Assembly (NCBI GenBank): GCA_025403435.1
Contig: CM046347.1
Coordinates: 25,618,597-25,682,596 of the forward strand
Length of the DNA: 64,000 bases
Origin: Artocarpus heterophyllus
Taxonomy: Eukaryota > Streptophyta > Magnoliopsida > Rosales > Moraceae
Direction of reading: 5' to 3'
Shown here: positions 10,607 through 23,913 of the stretch, one piece after another
Numbering within the stretch: the stretch's first letter is position 1
Layout of the letters: each line of letters opens with the position of its first letter
The notes under the pieces: generated by a model
Seen by the model: the letters and a program-made list of their open reading frames with translations, nothing else
Told to the model about the DNA's origin: nothing
Database searches by the model: none
Program-made: the position numbers and the translations under genes

Positions 10607-13600
10607 TTAAGCAGATACTTGGAGTCGCAATGGTGTTTGATGATATGCAGCTATTGGGGCCACATTCACAATCTTAGCCAAGCCAGAATTCTTAACTGAA
10701 GTATGCACGATTTTCACTTGATAATCTCCATGGAAAAGCGAGGTGTGAAAGAACCCGTTGGCGTCGGTTTTCCCGGATACCGAGCCCCTCAATCCCCATT
10801 CGCGCAACAACCGGTCGACAACATCCCCGGTCACCAAGTTCCTGAACTTATTATCAGTCAAACACATTCTGAAGCATCCCTCAGGTTTCCTAGCTGCCCA
10901 TATAACAATCCCTTTTATTTCAGGGTGAGACCTTGTTTCCCTTAGTATCTGCTCCAAGTACCACGCCTGCCCACAAATATAAATCAGATATAGAGTAACA
11001 TTATTCCTAAAGCAAAAAAGCATACCTAAAAAAGAAAAATATACACAGTTGGCACCGCACTAGTAATGCTAAATAGTAAATACCAAATTACATGACAAAA
11101 AGCTAATATTTTTGCATATTATATTGTTGTAGTAATTATAAGCAGAGCTAATAAGCACGTAAACAAACAGGTGATACCATCCTTGATTGTTTCAAATTAT
11201 CTAGAAACTCATACGATACCAAATTGTAGTTTGCTAGCTAATCCTAAATTTTTCTAGCCAATTATGGAGCCCGCATTGATCAGTAAAATAATGTTAAATT
11301 AAACTCTTAACATAGCATGGTGATCACATCAACTATCAGTCACCTCACACATTACTTATGTCCTCCCTTAAAGATACTCGAACATAGTTCATGACTATTT
11401 TTGCACTTAGGCGTGGTCTATGTAGCTTGCCTGGAAGAAGTTCATGAGCCTGTTTGACGGGTGTGCCTACTACTCGTTTGGACCCTTACTGCGAAGATTC
11501 GCTAACAAATCCATGAGCACACCCAACGAACGGTTTCAAGAACTTTTTCAACCCCTTAAGTTGTCATGCATAATTAGTATCTAAAAAACAGATTTTTCCT
11601 CTTAATGACATATGCGAGTTTTAACCTGATAAGGATCGCCGGTGCTAAAATCCAGTTCAGTAACCCAAATGGGCAATCCCGTTGCTGCAAGAGTATCAAT
11701 AGAAGCTCTAATGTGGGCAAGGTTAGGCTTCTTAGTGAAATGCCCTTCAAGTCCAATCCCCATCTTCACATTCTCATTACCAGGAAACTTCTGTATATCT
11801 CTCAGTTTCTTCACATACATCGCCACTGACGCCTTGGAGTCGCTGCTCTCAATGGTGTTAAACTCGTTCATGAACAGCGTGGTTTCTTCGTCGGCTTTCT
11901 TCGCCCAGTAATAGAATATCTCCGACGCATTTCTCGCCACCCTTCTCTCGAAGAAATCAAAGTGCAAGTTCTCATTAACGACGTCCCAAGCAATGAGCTG
12001 TCCTTTATATCTCGACATGATAGAGAAGACCCTCTTGAAAGAGGCCAAAGCGAGCTGTTTTCGGCTCAGCGAATGGAGCCACGAGGGCTGGTACCTGGGG
12101 TCTTCCCAGAAAACGTTGTGGCCTCTGACCGAAATGTTGTGTCGTTTGGCGAATTCGAGCATCGCGTCGCTGACGGAGTAGTCTAGTTTTCCAGGAGACC
12201 TTTCGGTGCTGTACCATTTCATTTCGTCCTCGAATGTTGTGACCGTGAACCTCGACGTGAACCAGTCTTGGTAGGCCCGGTTGTTGATGATGTTCTTGTT
12301 TATGGCGCAGCCGAAGGGGAAAGATGGCCTCGTTTGTCGGAAGGAGATTGTTGCGTTTGGTAAGGGATGGCCTTGTGCGTCCACGGCCTGGATTCTCACC
12401 TCTCTCTTGTGCGCCTATAGTACCAAATTAAACAATTAAAATATCTATAACATACATACAGATTACAGAACAATCGTAGTAGTTGTTACACATGTTTATC
12501 ATCATTGAAAATATCTGGAACCAAATTAAAATTTAAACACTAAAATATGTGAGACTCAAATATGTGACAACTTTACACTATACCATGTGCGAGTTTTATA
12601 CGCAACAATTAAAATTTTAATGTTAAAATTTGGTTTCCAAACACTCTCATTTGTGCTATTTACCAAAAAAAAAAAGAGAGAGAATACATTCCATATAATT
12701 AAAAATATAAGAGTATTAGAGATTTTGTGGCCATATATGCTTGTTTCATTTTTTTTTTCATGTATTTATATCAAATCCACAACTTTTTTTGAGAATAAAA
12801 ATCAAGTCACACCCTACTTCATGCCAATATTAGATATATTATTAAAATGGTGTTATACTTTGACTGTCATGAATGCTTACGGTGAAGTTAGAAGATGTTT
12901 GTCATGAAGTACTATTAAAAAAATTAAAGAAAAAAGTTTCTTGAATAAAACTAATTAGTTACATATATTAATTGTATAAGTAGGATAAAATTAAATTTTT
13001 TTTAAAAAAGAATACAATTAATAGATTAGAAGGGCAAGATTTTGAAATCTAAATATGGCATGTGCCTTCACTCGGCATTAAACTGTGGCTGGGCCATTAA
13101 ACGAGGCAGCTCGAATCTAAAACCTTTTTATCAACCAATTCACTTAGCTAGCTACTAAATTAATGGTGAACTATAGCAAGTATCAGCATTGACTTGTACC
13201 TCTCTTCATTTTACACTAGATCTATATATATCTCAAATTGAAGTGACATGACACAAAAGTATATACCTTTTCAATACTTTGTTGTTGATGAGACTTCCAC
13301 TGCTCTTCTGTAAATGGCTGGAGTGAAACGCTGTCGACCCAGATCTCAACTGATGTATCATTGCTCTGAATATATAGTTTAAAAACTGTACTTTAGAAGT
13401 TTGATTGATTATTTCTCACAAGCCCAAATGTAGACTAAAATAAATTAAATTACAAATTATAGTCATGACATCTAAATTATATATATTGTCTTTAAGACGA
13501 TAGAAAAAGTTGTATTTTGTGGTTGCAAGTATTTGCTAACAGGTTTCGTACTCGATTTTATTATAAGGTGAAAAGTTTAAATCTTGTTGTTTTAAATTAA

Positions 13601-15504
13601 ACCCAAAAAAAAGGTAGTATACCTCGAAATATAGATGGGCTGGACCTGATTCATCCACAGAGATACCACCTTTGAGCATGGACCAGCAATTGGATTCACC
13701 AACAACTGAACCAGCATGTATGAAGCCACTAGTTGTCTTGAAAATAGTTGTTACTGGGACATTTCCACTACTCACTTGTATCCAAGCTGAAAAGAAAAAT
13801 TATATATATAAAAAAAAGAAGCAAATGGCTTCTAGTTATAGCTAATTAGGACAAATTAAGATGTGCATGCAATTAGTTAGATTTTGCTGGAACAACCAAT
13901 TGACATTAATATGTTAATTAATAACGGTTCCAACAAGTAATTTATAACCCATTTAATAATATTAACTACATATATATACACATTATATATATATATATAT
14001 AGTGTTATAAATATGTGGAGCTACCGGAAAATGCATAAATCTTGTCCTTTTCCAAGTGCAGCTTCTGGGAGATACTGTCGTAAGGCTGGTGTCGTTTATG
14101 TGCCAAAATGAATTTGTTGCCTGCTTGTGATTCTGATCTGTGTTGTATTGTTGCTTCCCCAAACGAAGACCATCCTTTCAAACCCTCATTAAACTCCGGA
14201 TTCACGATAATTCCACCACCATATTGAGGTTTTAGAGGATTTTGTAAACACTGGAATTTAAAAGGATCTCAATATATGTACATATATATATATATATATA
14301 AATAAATTACGTACATACATTTTATACGCTTGACAAACAATTAACAGTTTGTGCAGATCTAAATTATCAGAGTTGAGAAACTTGCCTCGATAGTGGCCGT
14401 ATAGTCATAAGATAAAGCATTTATTTCAAGTCCTGCAAAACCGTTACACACTGAATATTTTTCTTTAAGGAATGAGACTATATGAAAGTTGATGAAAAAT
14501 TTTTTTAATTCGTATGAATTTTTTATTCAACTCATGTGTCTTCTTGTTCTTGTCATCTTTTATGTCCGTCAAATAATATTATGCTATATTAATTAAAATA
14601 TTATATCAATTTTCATAAAATGTCATGCCAATTAGAATTGTAGCATGATATTTTAAGAGGACAAAAAAAGTGATAAAAAAAAAAAAACAAAGAAAACGTG
14701 AGTTGAATTCATGATTTGTACAAATATTATACGTATCATCTAACATTTATGAATTTGAATTGTTAATGAGATGTTATCCTACCACAAAATTAACAAACGT
14801 CTTCTTTACATACAATTTCTTAAAAAAAAAAAAATTAATATTTCAAACTAATATTTTCAAAACATTGAAGTAAAAATTAATTCGGTAAACTTCATTAATG
14901 ATGAAATGCAAAGAGGAGAGACAAATTGGCTGATTTAATGTAATGCGTGTGACTAACGATGTAACCCGTATTAATTTGTTCCCTATAGGCTATATAAAAA
15001 TAATGAACCACTTTGTCTATCAACAAAAAAATAATTACAAAGAAGATAACGTGTCATGCCAGTTATAATACTGAAAACCTTTTCTTCTAGGCAATTAATT
15101 GGAGACCTCTTGAAGAAAATCCCAAGACCAATGGCGTGCGACTTAACTTTTTGCTAAATTTTGCTACTGTAATTTCCTTTCGACAAACTTTCAACCTTAA
15201 TCTAAACCCGTTCTCTTTTCAATCTAGAGATTTTCAACATCGATGTTATTTTGGAAACTGTCTTACGTTTAGACTTTGGAGAGTTATACCAATCAAAATG
15301 GAGTCTTGCCATCGTGTTTGTTATTATTATTTTTTTTAATTTAGTAGTTAAAACTAATCAATGAACAAGTTGTGAACAGTGTAAACGATATGGAACGTTT
15401 TTATGATTTTTCAATTTCAAAACAAAAGAAAAATTATGAACCAAATTAAATTCCCAACTATACGATTTAATCTTAAAATTTGGTTTGGAATGAGAGAAGG
15501 AAAC

Positions 15505-15539
<35 letters not shown>

Positions 15540-15738
15540 TTCGTCAGAAACTAAAACAAAGATGAAAATTTGATCGAGTAATACGTTAATTACTACAAGA
15601 GCTTGTCGGCAGTGTGGTCCTTACTCCTGTAAAAAGTACATGCAAATTATTAAGAAAGAAACATCCTAAAGCGGCCCTATATATTAACAAGTTTTTCTGT
15701 TCAAATTTTTATTAACAATTAATAGAACTTAATTGAGT

Positions 15739-15781
<43 letters not shown>

Positions 15782-16016
15782 TTTGATCTTTTTCTCTCAT
15801 ATCTAACTAGGTTTGGATTCATTTTGATATCTAGTTATATTTACGTTAGAATGTTAAGAGATTATGTATGTTTGTGTTATTCGGAGAAATAACTTTTAAA
15901 TTTGTACCATTTTCAAGCTTTTTTCTAGCAGATTAACGTATAATAAGACAAGACAAACCTGCATAAACGACAGTGCCGATGATCAGCAGTAGAGTGCTTT
16001 CGAATCCGACCTTCAT
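10607..16016 (-). CDS. GH10 endo-1,4-beta-xylanase A, seven exons, 580 aa
   Basis: Predicted secreted enzyme cutting the beta-1,4-xylan backbone in the cell wall. Exons: 16016-15959, 14432-14386, 14250-14025, 13786-13623, 13365-13267, 12414-11626 and 10966-10607, total 1743 nt, all in phase. Residues 1-19 form a signal peptide (MKVGFESTLLLIIGTVVYA). Residues about 36-160 form a CBM22-like (CBM_4_9) region beginning at the QYGGGI motif. The GH10 barrel starts near residue 225 (PSFPFGCAIN). RGHNVFW is conserved. The acid/base is Glu346 in WDVVNEN and the nucleophile is Glu451 in WVTELDF. Intron 2 begins with GC instead of GT; only this choice keeps the ECLQNP junction known from the family. Length is normal for plant single-CBM enzymes. 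It is the most diverged of three tandem paralogs, and a nested retrotransposon starts 467 bp upstream of its ATG. Confidence 0.92.
15742..15779. repeat. (AT)n microsatellite in intron 1 of xylanase A
   Basis: This is a pure AT dinucleotide tract. Sequence just to its right, through exon 1 and the promoter, reappears at 38711 onward next to xylanase B, where it also abuts an (AT)n tract. This makes it the likely exchange point that created gene B. A shorter AT tract lies at about 15511-15536. Confidence 0.85.
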
Positions 16017-16134
16017 TGTTGTTTAGCTATGTTCCAAACAGAAATCAAGTACTACAATTATTTAGAGAGGGAGAGAGTTTGGAAAGTGGGGATTTAGAAG
16101 CAATAGCATGAGATGAAGCAATCCATATGGGGAG

Positions 16135-16142
16135 TATTTATA
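16135..16142 (-). promoter_or_regulatory. TATA box of xylanase A
   Basis: The minus strand reads CTATAAATA here, about 120 bp upstream of the ATG at 16016, with a GA/CT-rich leader between. The same element at the same distance occurs upstream of gene B's first exon (39071-39078), within a copied block. Confidence 0.8.
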
Positions 16143-16477
16143 GAGAGAGATCCTTAATTGACGTGGCTACATCTAATTCCCTTGCAATCAATACCGAGTC
16201 TGTGCACTATCATCATACCCTTTCATCTTTGGTAAAACTCTAATCAATTATAGATTACACTTGCTAGTTTTAAATTAAATTACTCTTCTTATGTTTACCA
16301 TATTAATTAGTAGGATCACTTAAACCTTCTTTCCCTTCAAGAGGATCACAAGATTCCCAATAAAACAAAAAAAAAAAAATCTACTTATTCTAGTTCCAAA
16401 TTAAATAGTTAGTGGTCGAAATCTTCACTGACTTATCATATTTATTAATAACCAAAAAGGGGAAAAAATAAAACTAA
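16143..16477 (-). other. Proximal upstream region of xylanase A
   Basis: Non-coding sequence between the A promoter and the Copia insertion. It is nearly identical to 39079-39413 upstream of gene B, which shows that it belonged to the duplicated block. Confidence 0.75.
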
Positions 16478-16482
16478 GTTAT

Positions 16483-17064
16483 TGTTGGAAATTCAGGCAA
16501 GAATTTCAAAGAATCAAGAACAAGAAAATAAACTTTGCAGAACTGAACACCAAGAATTTTACTGTGGTTCGGACAAAGATTGTCCTACGTCCTCGTTAAG
16601 CTATCTCACAGGAAGCTCTTCCAGTATATGAGAAGAAAATTTACACCCTCAATCTCACCAAATTATTCAGAACAAACTAGAGAAAAGAAAACCCTAAAAT
16701 GTTCAACAAGAAAACCCCAGGAAAGAACTAACTTTGTGTTTACAGAGAAGAATACCCAATGAAACAATCTCAGTCCCAGATTCTCTCAATTCCTAAACAC
16801 TATAGCCCTCTTTCTTCCTTTCTTTCCTTGAGCAACTCTCTCTCTCTGTGTGCTGATTTTTTCTTCCTAAACCTTATCGGAGGCAAGGAATAAGAAGAAT
16901 TATCACAACCCTAGCAACATTACATATTTATACTAAATGTCAACGGTGAGATTCACATCCACGTGTAAGGTTTAGATCACATAAGACATAACCGACTCGT
17001 CGTAAGGCATTTGGGCATAAATTTCTTCTCTTGCACGTTGTCGTTTTAGCGAAATTATCCAACA
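16483..17064 (-). repeat. Copia 1, 3' LTR
   Basis: 582 bp, TGTTGG to CCAACA, with a G-box-like CCACGTG near its right part. It matches 31463-32043 over its full length. In element orientation it is the downstream LTR, adjacent to the polypurine tract at about 17066-17078. Confidence 0.93.
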
Positions 17065-17245
17065 TACTCCACCTTAATTTCACTTAAATGACAACTTCCT
17101 GTGACGGTCATTGCTCCACCTTGAATCTTCATGTTTTCCCAATACTCAACAGTTCCAAACACTTTTGGAACTTGCTTGCAGGTACAATCTTGGTTGCCAT
17201 ATCTGAGGGATTATCTTCGGTCTTTATTTTCCTTAGAGTCACCAC

Positions 17246-20200
17246 TTATTCTTCAATCTTTTCTCTGATGAAGTGATGCTTCACATCAATATGCTTTGTC
17301 CTTTCATGATACATCGGGTTCTTCCACAAATGTAATGTTGATTGGCTATCTGAATAGATTGTTGCTTTCCCACTAAATATTTGCAAGTCCTTTAGAAGTC
17401 CTTGAAGCCACATTGCTTCTTTAATGCCGTCAACTCCAGCTATGTATTCAGCCTCAATAGATGAAAAGGCCACAATTGGCTGCAACTGTGACTTCCAACT
17501 GACACAGTTTCCACACAGAGTCATAACATATGCTGAAGTTGACCTCCTTTTATCCTTATCACCTGCAAAATCAGAGTCTACAAAACCATCTAAAATAATA
17601 TCATTGAAATTCCCTTTATAGACCAATCCAAGGTTAAGGGTGGAATTCACATATCTTAACAACCATTTTAAAGCCAACCAATGTTCCTGACCTGGATTTG
17701 ACATGTATTTACTCAAAACACTTATTGCATAAGCAAGATCTGGTCTAGTACATATCGTTGCATACATTAGAGATCTTAAAGCATTTGAATAAGGATATTT
17801 AGCCATTTTAAGTTTCTCTTCGCTTGTAACAGGACATTGATTTGCAGATAGATTAAAATGACCCGCCAAAGGTACTTTGAGAGTCTTTGACTTATCCATA
17901 AAGAATTTCTGTACTAATTTTTGTAAATAACTGCTTTGTGATAAGCACAGTATCTTCAACCGTCTATCCCTCTTTATATCAATCCCCAAAATTTTCTTAG
18001 CAGTACCTAAGTCTTTCATTTCAAACTCTATACACAACATATCCTTTACAAATTTTATATAACTTGCATCCTTACTGGCCAACAACATGTCATCCACATA
18101 AAGCAACAAATATATAGCATTATCTGAATTAGGATTCATATAATATAAACAAGAGTCATAATTGCTTCTTTTAAAACCCAATTTTAAAACATGGCAATCA
18201 AATCGCTTCTACCATTGCCGCGGTGACTGTTTTAAACCATATAGTGACTTCTTTAATAAACAAACCTTTCCTTCACTACCTTTAACCTCAAACCTAGGAG
18301 GTTGATTCATATAAATGGTTTCACCTAAGTCACCATGTAAAAATGCTATTTTTACATCCATTTGATCTAATTCCCAATCAAATTGTACTACTAAAGGTAG
18401 AATAGTTCCAATGGTCTTATATTTTATAACAGGTGAAAAAATCTCAGTGAAATCTACACCTTCAACTTGTATAAAACTTTTTGCAACTCATCTAGCTTTA
18501 TACTTGATTGGTTCTTTAGGAGTGGACCCATCCTTTATTTTGAAAATCCATTTACAATCAACAGTCCTTTGTTTTCCAAGTTTATTAACTAAAATCCATG
18601 TCTTATTTTTTATTAATGAATCCATTTCTTCTTTCATTGCTAATTTCCATTCCCTAGACTTTTTACTATTAATAGCTTTAGAAAAAGTCTTAGGCTCTAT
18701 GTTTTCTAAAACCTTAGCAGAACTAAGAGCATATGCAACTAAATTTCCTCCTTCATACCTATTAGGAGGTTTTACCAATCTTCTCTGTCCATCTCTAGCT
18801 AGCTGGTAATCAGCGAGATTCTGAACTACTGTTCCTTGTTGATCCTCACCACCTTCATCCACTTGATCTTCTGTTGTTGATTGCTTAGTGTTTGAAATTT
18901 CTATCACAGTTTCTTGGTCATGAGAGTGGTCTTCTAAATTAACTCGTTGCTCCACCTCAAACTGAACTGGTTGTTGAGCCTCGAGCTTTGCACCTACATC
19001 ATCAAAGGAAACAGTACTATCTTTGTCCTTTTTTAAAGTAAGGCATGCCATTTTCATTAAATATAACATCCTTACTTATAACAATTTTACATTTAGGACC
19101 CTCTTTAACACAAAGTCTATACCCTTTCACTCCTTTAGGATAACCTAAAAAAATACATTTTATTGACCTAGGATCCAACCTTTCTTCCTTTTGATGTGCA
19201 TAGCTTGTACAACCAAATATTCTCAAGTGATCAAGTTTAGGTGGTTTTTTGGTCCAAATTTCCTTTAGGGTTTTTAAACCTATTGGTTTACATGGACCTC
19301 TATTTATCAAATAACATGTTGGATTAACAGCCTCCCCCCAGTAACTTTTACTAAGACCAGCCCCAAACAACATGCACCTAACTCTTTCCATAAGAGTTCT
19401 ATTCATTCTTTCAGCTACCCCATTCTGTTGAGGAGTTTTCTTAACTATTATGTGCCTTAAGATTCCTAATCAGCATAGAATTTAGTAAAATCCTCATGAC
19501 AAAATTCTAGCCCATTGTCAGTTCTCAAAGCCTTTAGTTTTATATTTTTCTGGTTTTCTATTAGAGCCAGCCATTGTTTAAACCTATTAAAACATTCATC
19601 CTTAGTCTTTAACAAATATAACCATACCTTTCTAGAATAATCATCTACAACAGAGAGCAAATACCTATGTCCTCCAAAGGTAGGTGCCTTTTCAGGGCCC
19701 TAGAGATCTGCATGTACATATGCTAGGGGTTCCTTTGCTCTGTATACTGAAGATGTGAAACTAACCCTGTGTTGTTTTCCAAGAACAAATTGTTCACAGA
19801 ACTCCAGTTCTTGAAGCTCCTTTTCACTAATGTGTCCCAGCCTCCTATGCCACACATTAGCGACTGAAGAGGGTTTTGAAGCAGTTGTTGCAGAGCCTGT
19901 AATTGTCTGCCCTTGCAGGACATAAAGACCATGTTTCTTGGTTCCTTTCATTACAACCAAGGAGCCCTTCAAAACTTTTAAAACCCCATTCTCAGCTTTG
20001 TAAGAATAACCAAAGTCATCAAGAGCCCTCGGTAAAATTAGATTCTTCTCAATTCTGGGATATGTCTTACGTCCTTAAGAATTAGTTTGTTCCATCTAGT
20101 AACTTCAATGCAATAGAGCCAATTCCAGTAACTAAGCACGAATGATCATTTCCCATCAAGACCTTTCCTTCTTTAAACTCCTTATAATTCAAGAACCACA

Positions 20201-21103
20201 ATTTCTTAGGACACATATGATAAGCACACCAGAGTTCAAAATCCACTCGTCTTCTTGTTTATTAGTGCCCACTACTAGCATATCTGAACTGTCATATGCA
20301 TCAACTTAATTTGCAGAAGCCATTTCTTCTTCTTCAGCATGTTTTTGATCAGCCTTTTTCTTTTTCCATTCTTTACAAAATAGTTTAATGTGCTCGATTC
20401 TGTTATAGTAGTAGCACTTCTTGTTACTGGTTCTCGATTTGGATCTTGAAGTTGGTCTAAACTTTGACTTGCTAAAGTCTCTCTTCTATGGTCTTCCTCT
20501 CGAGAAAAGACCTTCATCACTATGTGCCTCCTTTCTCTGTGAGCCTTCTTGTTTCATCTCTAATTCCCTGGACCTCAGGGCAGAGAGAACATCTTCCAAA
20601 GAAAGTGATTCTCTGCCATATTTAATGGCATTCTTGACATCTCTGTATGAATCCAGAAGGAAAATCAAGAGATCACGCTTAATTTTCCTCTTCTATTTTT
20701 CCCCAATATTTGCAAGATCGATTACAATCTTGTTATAGGTGTCAAGATTTTTCTCCAAATCTTTATTGGGATCCATTTTAACACTAAATAAACTTTCTTT
20801 GAGATAGATCTTGTTTGTCAATGACTTAGTCATGTATAGTTGCTCAAGTTTAAGCCATACATTTGCAGCTGTATCTTCGTCGTTGACCTGACGGAGTACA
20901 TTATCTACTAGATAGAGTATGATCGTCGAGTAGGCTATCTCTTGCATGTCAGCCTTTTTGGTCTCTGACCCAGCTACATATGCCATATTTCCCAATGCTT
21001 TAGCAACTTTATGTTGCACAAGCATAGCCTTTAGTTTTTTTCTCCATAAGCCAAAATCTCCAGTGCCGTCAAACTTGTCGAGTTCTAACTTCGCAGTTCC
21101 CAT
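17246..21103 (-). pseudogene. Copia 1 gag-pol polyprotein, broken
   Basis: Retrotransposon polyprotein in pieces. The gag starts at the ATG at 21103. A UBN2-type gag region covers about 21103-20690 and a zinc knuckle lies near 20430-20390. The gag-pre-integrase motif WHRRLGHIS is near 19890, and the integrase core with DDYSR and TDNG follows at about 19660-19470. Reverse transcriptase with YVDDM is near 18090. RNase H with SDFAGD and SIEAEY ends at 17246. In-frame stops lie near 20690, 18488 and 18200, and the frame changes around 20500 and 19400. The zinc knuckle has Tyr in place of its second Cys, and the protease motif reads NSG in place of DSG, losing the catalytic Asp. Not autonomous. 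Confidence 0.9.
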
Positions 21104-21186
21104 GGCGTCTCTGTGAAGAGTGTTTCTTGATTTCCTTGACACAGATCTTTGAGATTCCTTCTTTTGGTTGTGATCCACGCTCACTA

Positions 21187-23877
21187 TGTAACGCCCCTTA
21201 ATTCGGACGTCACAGATATCGTTACATACTTACATTCATACATGCTTAAATAATTAAACTCATAGATAATATCAACTCAATCGTACTATAGATTTTAAAA
21301 GTACTTAAACTTACATTACCAAGATCCATTCATACAATTTTTTTTTAAAAAAACTTACGTTGTTTCGAAGAACATAGTTTAATTTTATTCCATAACATAA
21401 TTTATTCGTTTATACTTAAATTATTCATGAACTTATTTAATAATAATTGATAATCCAATAGTAAAATCAAGACTTATTAAAATCTCACATTAAATCACTT
21501 TGATCATCACATCTTTGAAATCCACTTATTCCCACGGTTCGGCAGGCCGAACTTGGGACTTCGGCAAGCCGAACAACATCGGCAAGCCGGAGCGTCTTCC
21601 ACCGGCAGGCCGGCAGAAGCTTTGTAATTCGGACCAAAAATTTATCCAGGTTCGGCAGGCCGAAAAAATAGATCGGTCGGCCGATCTTCTGGTCTTCGGC
21701 AGGCCGGACACGGAGTTCGGCAGGCCGTCCGAGACCAAATCTACTTTGGAAGAAAAATTTAAAACGTTCTAACTTTACGTAAAATATAGCGGAAGATCAT
21801 ATTTCATAAAAAATGATAAAATAACTTATAAAACCATAATATAAGTATTCTTAAAAACTCAACATATAATATGTTCAAAATATATAATTTTATTAAATCA
21901 TAAATTCATTTCTTCTTGGCGTGCTTCCGGTTACAATTCATCGTTCATGTTGCTCACACGCCGTTCCATGTCCTCCACCTATTCCATGACTCTCTTACCC
22001 TTATCTGCAACATGACATATAAAACATGAATAAGCTAATGCTTAGTAAGTACATAAAATTCTCACAATTTAAAACATTTCATAAACATCATCATCATCAT
22101 CATCATCATCGTATCATAAAAGTGCCTTAAGCACAATTTCATAGAAACATATCTTTCATAATATTGACCATTTTAAAATTTATTCCATATATATATTTTT
22201 TTATTCTTAAGGGCCCAAGTGTTGCACCATAAACATCATCATTGGCGCGCCGTCATGAGAGGAGAAGGGTAGCTAATCCCAAACCAACATGACATCATAA
22301 CATATCATTTTATAACATTGGGTGTGCAACACTTATTAGGTGATACATATATACATAATTTTCATACTTTGAAACATACCATAATCATCATACATGCATA
22401 ACTTTAAATCATGAAAAACTTTTCATAAGAAATCCTTTAAGAAAAATCATCATAAAATCATCAGGAAAATCCTTGTAAACATATCATTAAACCTTGAAAA
22501 AGTGTCATGTTGCAGGTGAGAATGTACTTACTTTATCGATAGCTTACTTAACCTTAATATTGCACTTGGTGACGACACCGCGGTCTCGTTGTGCTCGCTT
22601 CCTTAAGTGTCCATGCCATATATCCATTTTAAGATGCAATAAAAAATCAATACTTATCATAAAATATCCATACACTCATCTCATATTTTAAATATTATTC
22701 AAAACCCTACATCTAAACATAATTATCTTTTAAATAAAACAAAACATTTCATAATCATAAAATACATCCATCTTACATACTCATACATAAGCATAATTAA
22801 CAACTTTTCACGAAAACATCATTCTTTACCTATAGAATAATCATTACATTTTTCATACCTTCAAAATTAAACAGTAACATTTTACTGTGAGGGGTAGAAG
22901 ACAGAATATTCATTTTTCATAAAACGTTAAAATGACATAAAACGTGAAGAAACATCACACATAATACTCATGAGCATCATAATAAAAACACAAAACAAAA
23001 CACAATACCTAGAGAGGATATTGTAGGCGAAGTTTGAAGAGGAGAACATCTTTTTACATTTACCAAAAAACTGAATTCATACCTTGAAGTTTTTCTCGAA
23101 ATTCTTGAATTCACCAACGAAACAAAACTTTTTCTTTCAATATACTCAAAAATTTTCACGGGAGAGAGAAATTTCGTGAAGAAGAAAAGAAGAGGAAGAT
23201 TAGAAAGTCAGAAAAAATGTCTCAGACTTTTGAGAGAGAGAAAAAAAAAATTAATAAAAAGAAGAAACGTTAATTAATTTTCTTTTAAAGTAATAAACAT
23301 AATGAGCATTCATGGCCTTCATTAAGTCAGAAAAATCTGACTGATAAGAGAGTGATTGGCGTGGGAAAGGAGGAAAAAGAAAAGGAAGGTCAAACATTAT
23401 CAATCTTACCTTAAATTTACCTTCTAAAAATAGGAAACCTCTTAATATAATACAAATCTATTCCTTAAATTTCCTTAACTGATAAAAACATTCCATTATT
23501 ATGCCAATTAATCACATTAATTCACCCAATTAACGTAATTAACTCAGTCATAACTCTGGAGAGATTTCTGCTAACTGTTTGTCAGCTTTGTTCGGCCTGC
23601 CGATTTTCCCTCTTCGGCCTGCCGATCTGTCAATAAATGCCATAACATACAACATTCACACATCATTGCATCATAAATAATCATATATTATAATTTCACA
23701 TGAACACTAGAGCACAACGATTCCATGCGGTCGTCACCTGTCACAAATCTAGACATAAAAAAAATTAGTAACATGCACATCACATATCATATCATATAAC
23801 GTTATTTATTAATAATATTCCTTAATAGCGTTACTAACTTAACGTGGTCCGTTATATAAAAATAGGCGGGTGTTACA
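21187..23877 (-). repeat. Gypsy 1, 3' LTR
   Basis: 2,691 bp with TGTAAC/GTTACA ends. It contains a CAT microsatellite (about 22087-22112), a GC-rich palindrome cluster (21538-21730), a further pair of the same motif at 23591-23627, and otherwise AT-rich DNA. Short open frames in it are not genes. Confidence 0.94.
21538..21730. repeat. Cluster of TTCGGC/GCCGAA palindromes in Gypsy 1 LTR
   Basis: Around eight copies or near-copies of TTCGGCAGGCCGAA, a perfect inverted repeat with a 2-base centre, lie within 193 bp. The LTR is otherwise AT-rich. The twin cluster in the other LTR is at 29104-29297. In the element RNA each could form a small hairpin. They lie near the element's LTR 3' end, so probably in R or U5. 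Confidence 0.85.
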
Positions 23878-23893
23878 ATTCTCCCCACCTTAT
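23878..23893 (-). other. Polypurine tract of Gypsy 1
   Basis: On the minus strand the bases before the 3' LTR read AAGGTGGGGAGAAT, the usual plus-strand priming site. Just upstream is the word CGAGGACGAAA, which also precedes the 3' LTR of the element at the right edge of the window. Confidence 0.8.
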
Positions 23894-23913
23894 AAAAGTT
23901 TCGTCCTCGAAAC

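Noticed and set aside
21526..21738. 70-residue frame with repeated Gly-Leu-Pro words
   Set aside because: It is a translation of the palindrome cluster in the Gypsy 1 LTR and occurs in both LTRs.
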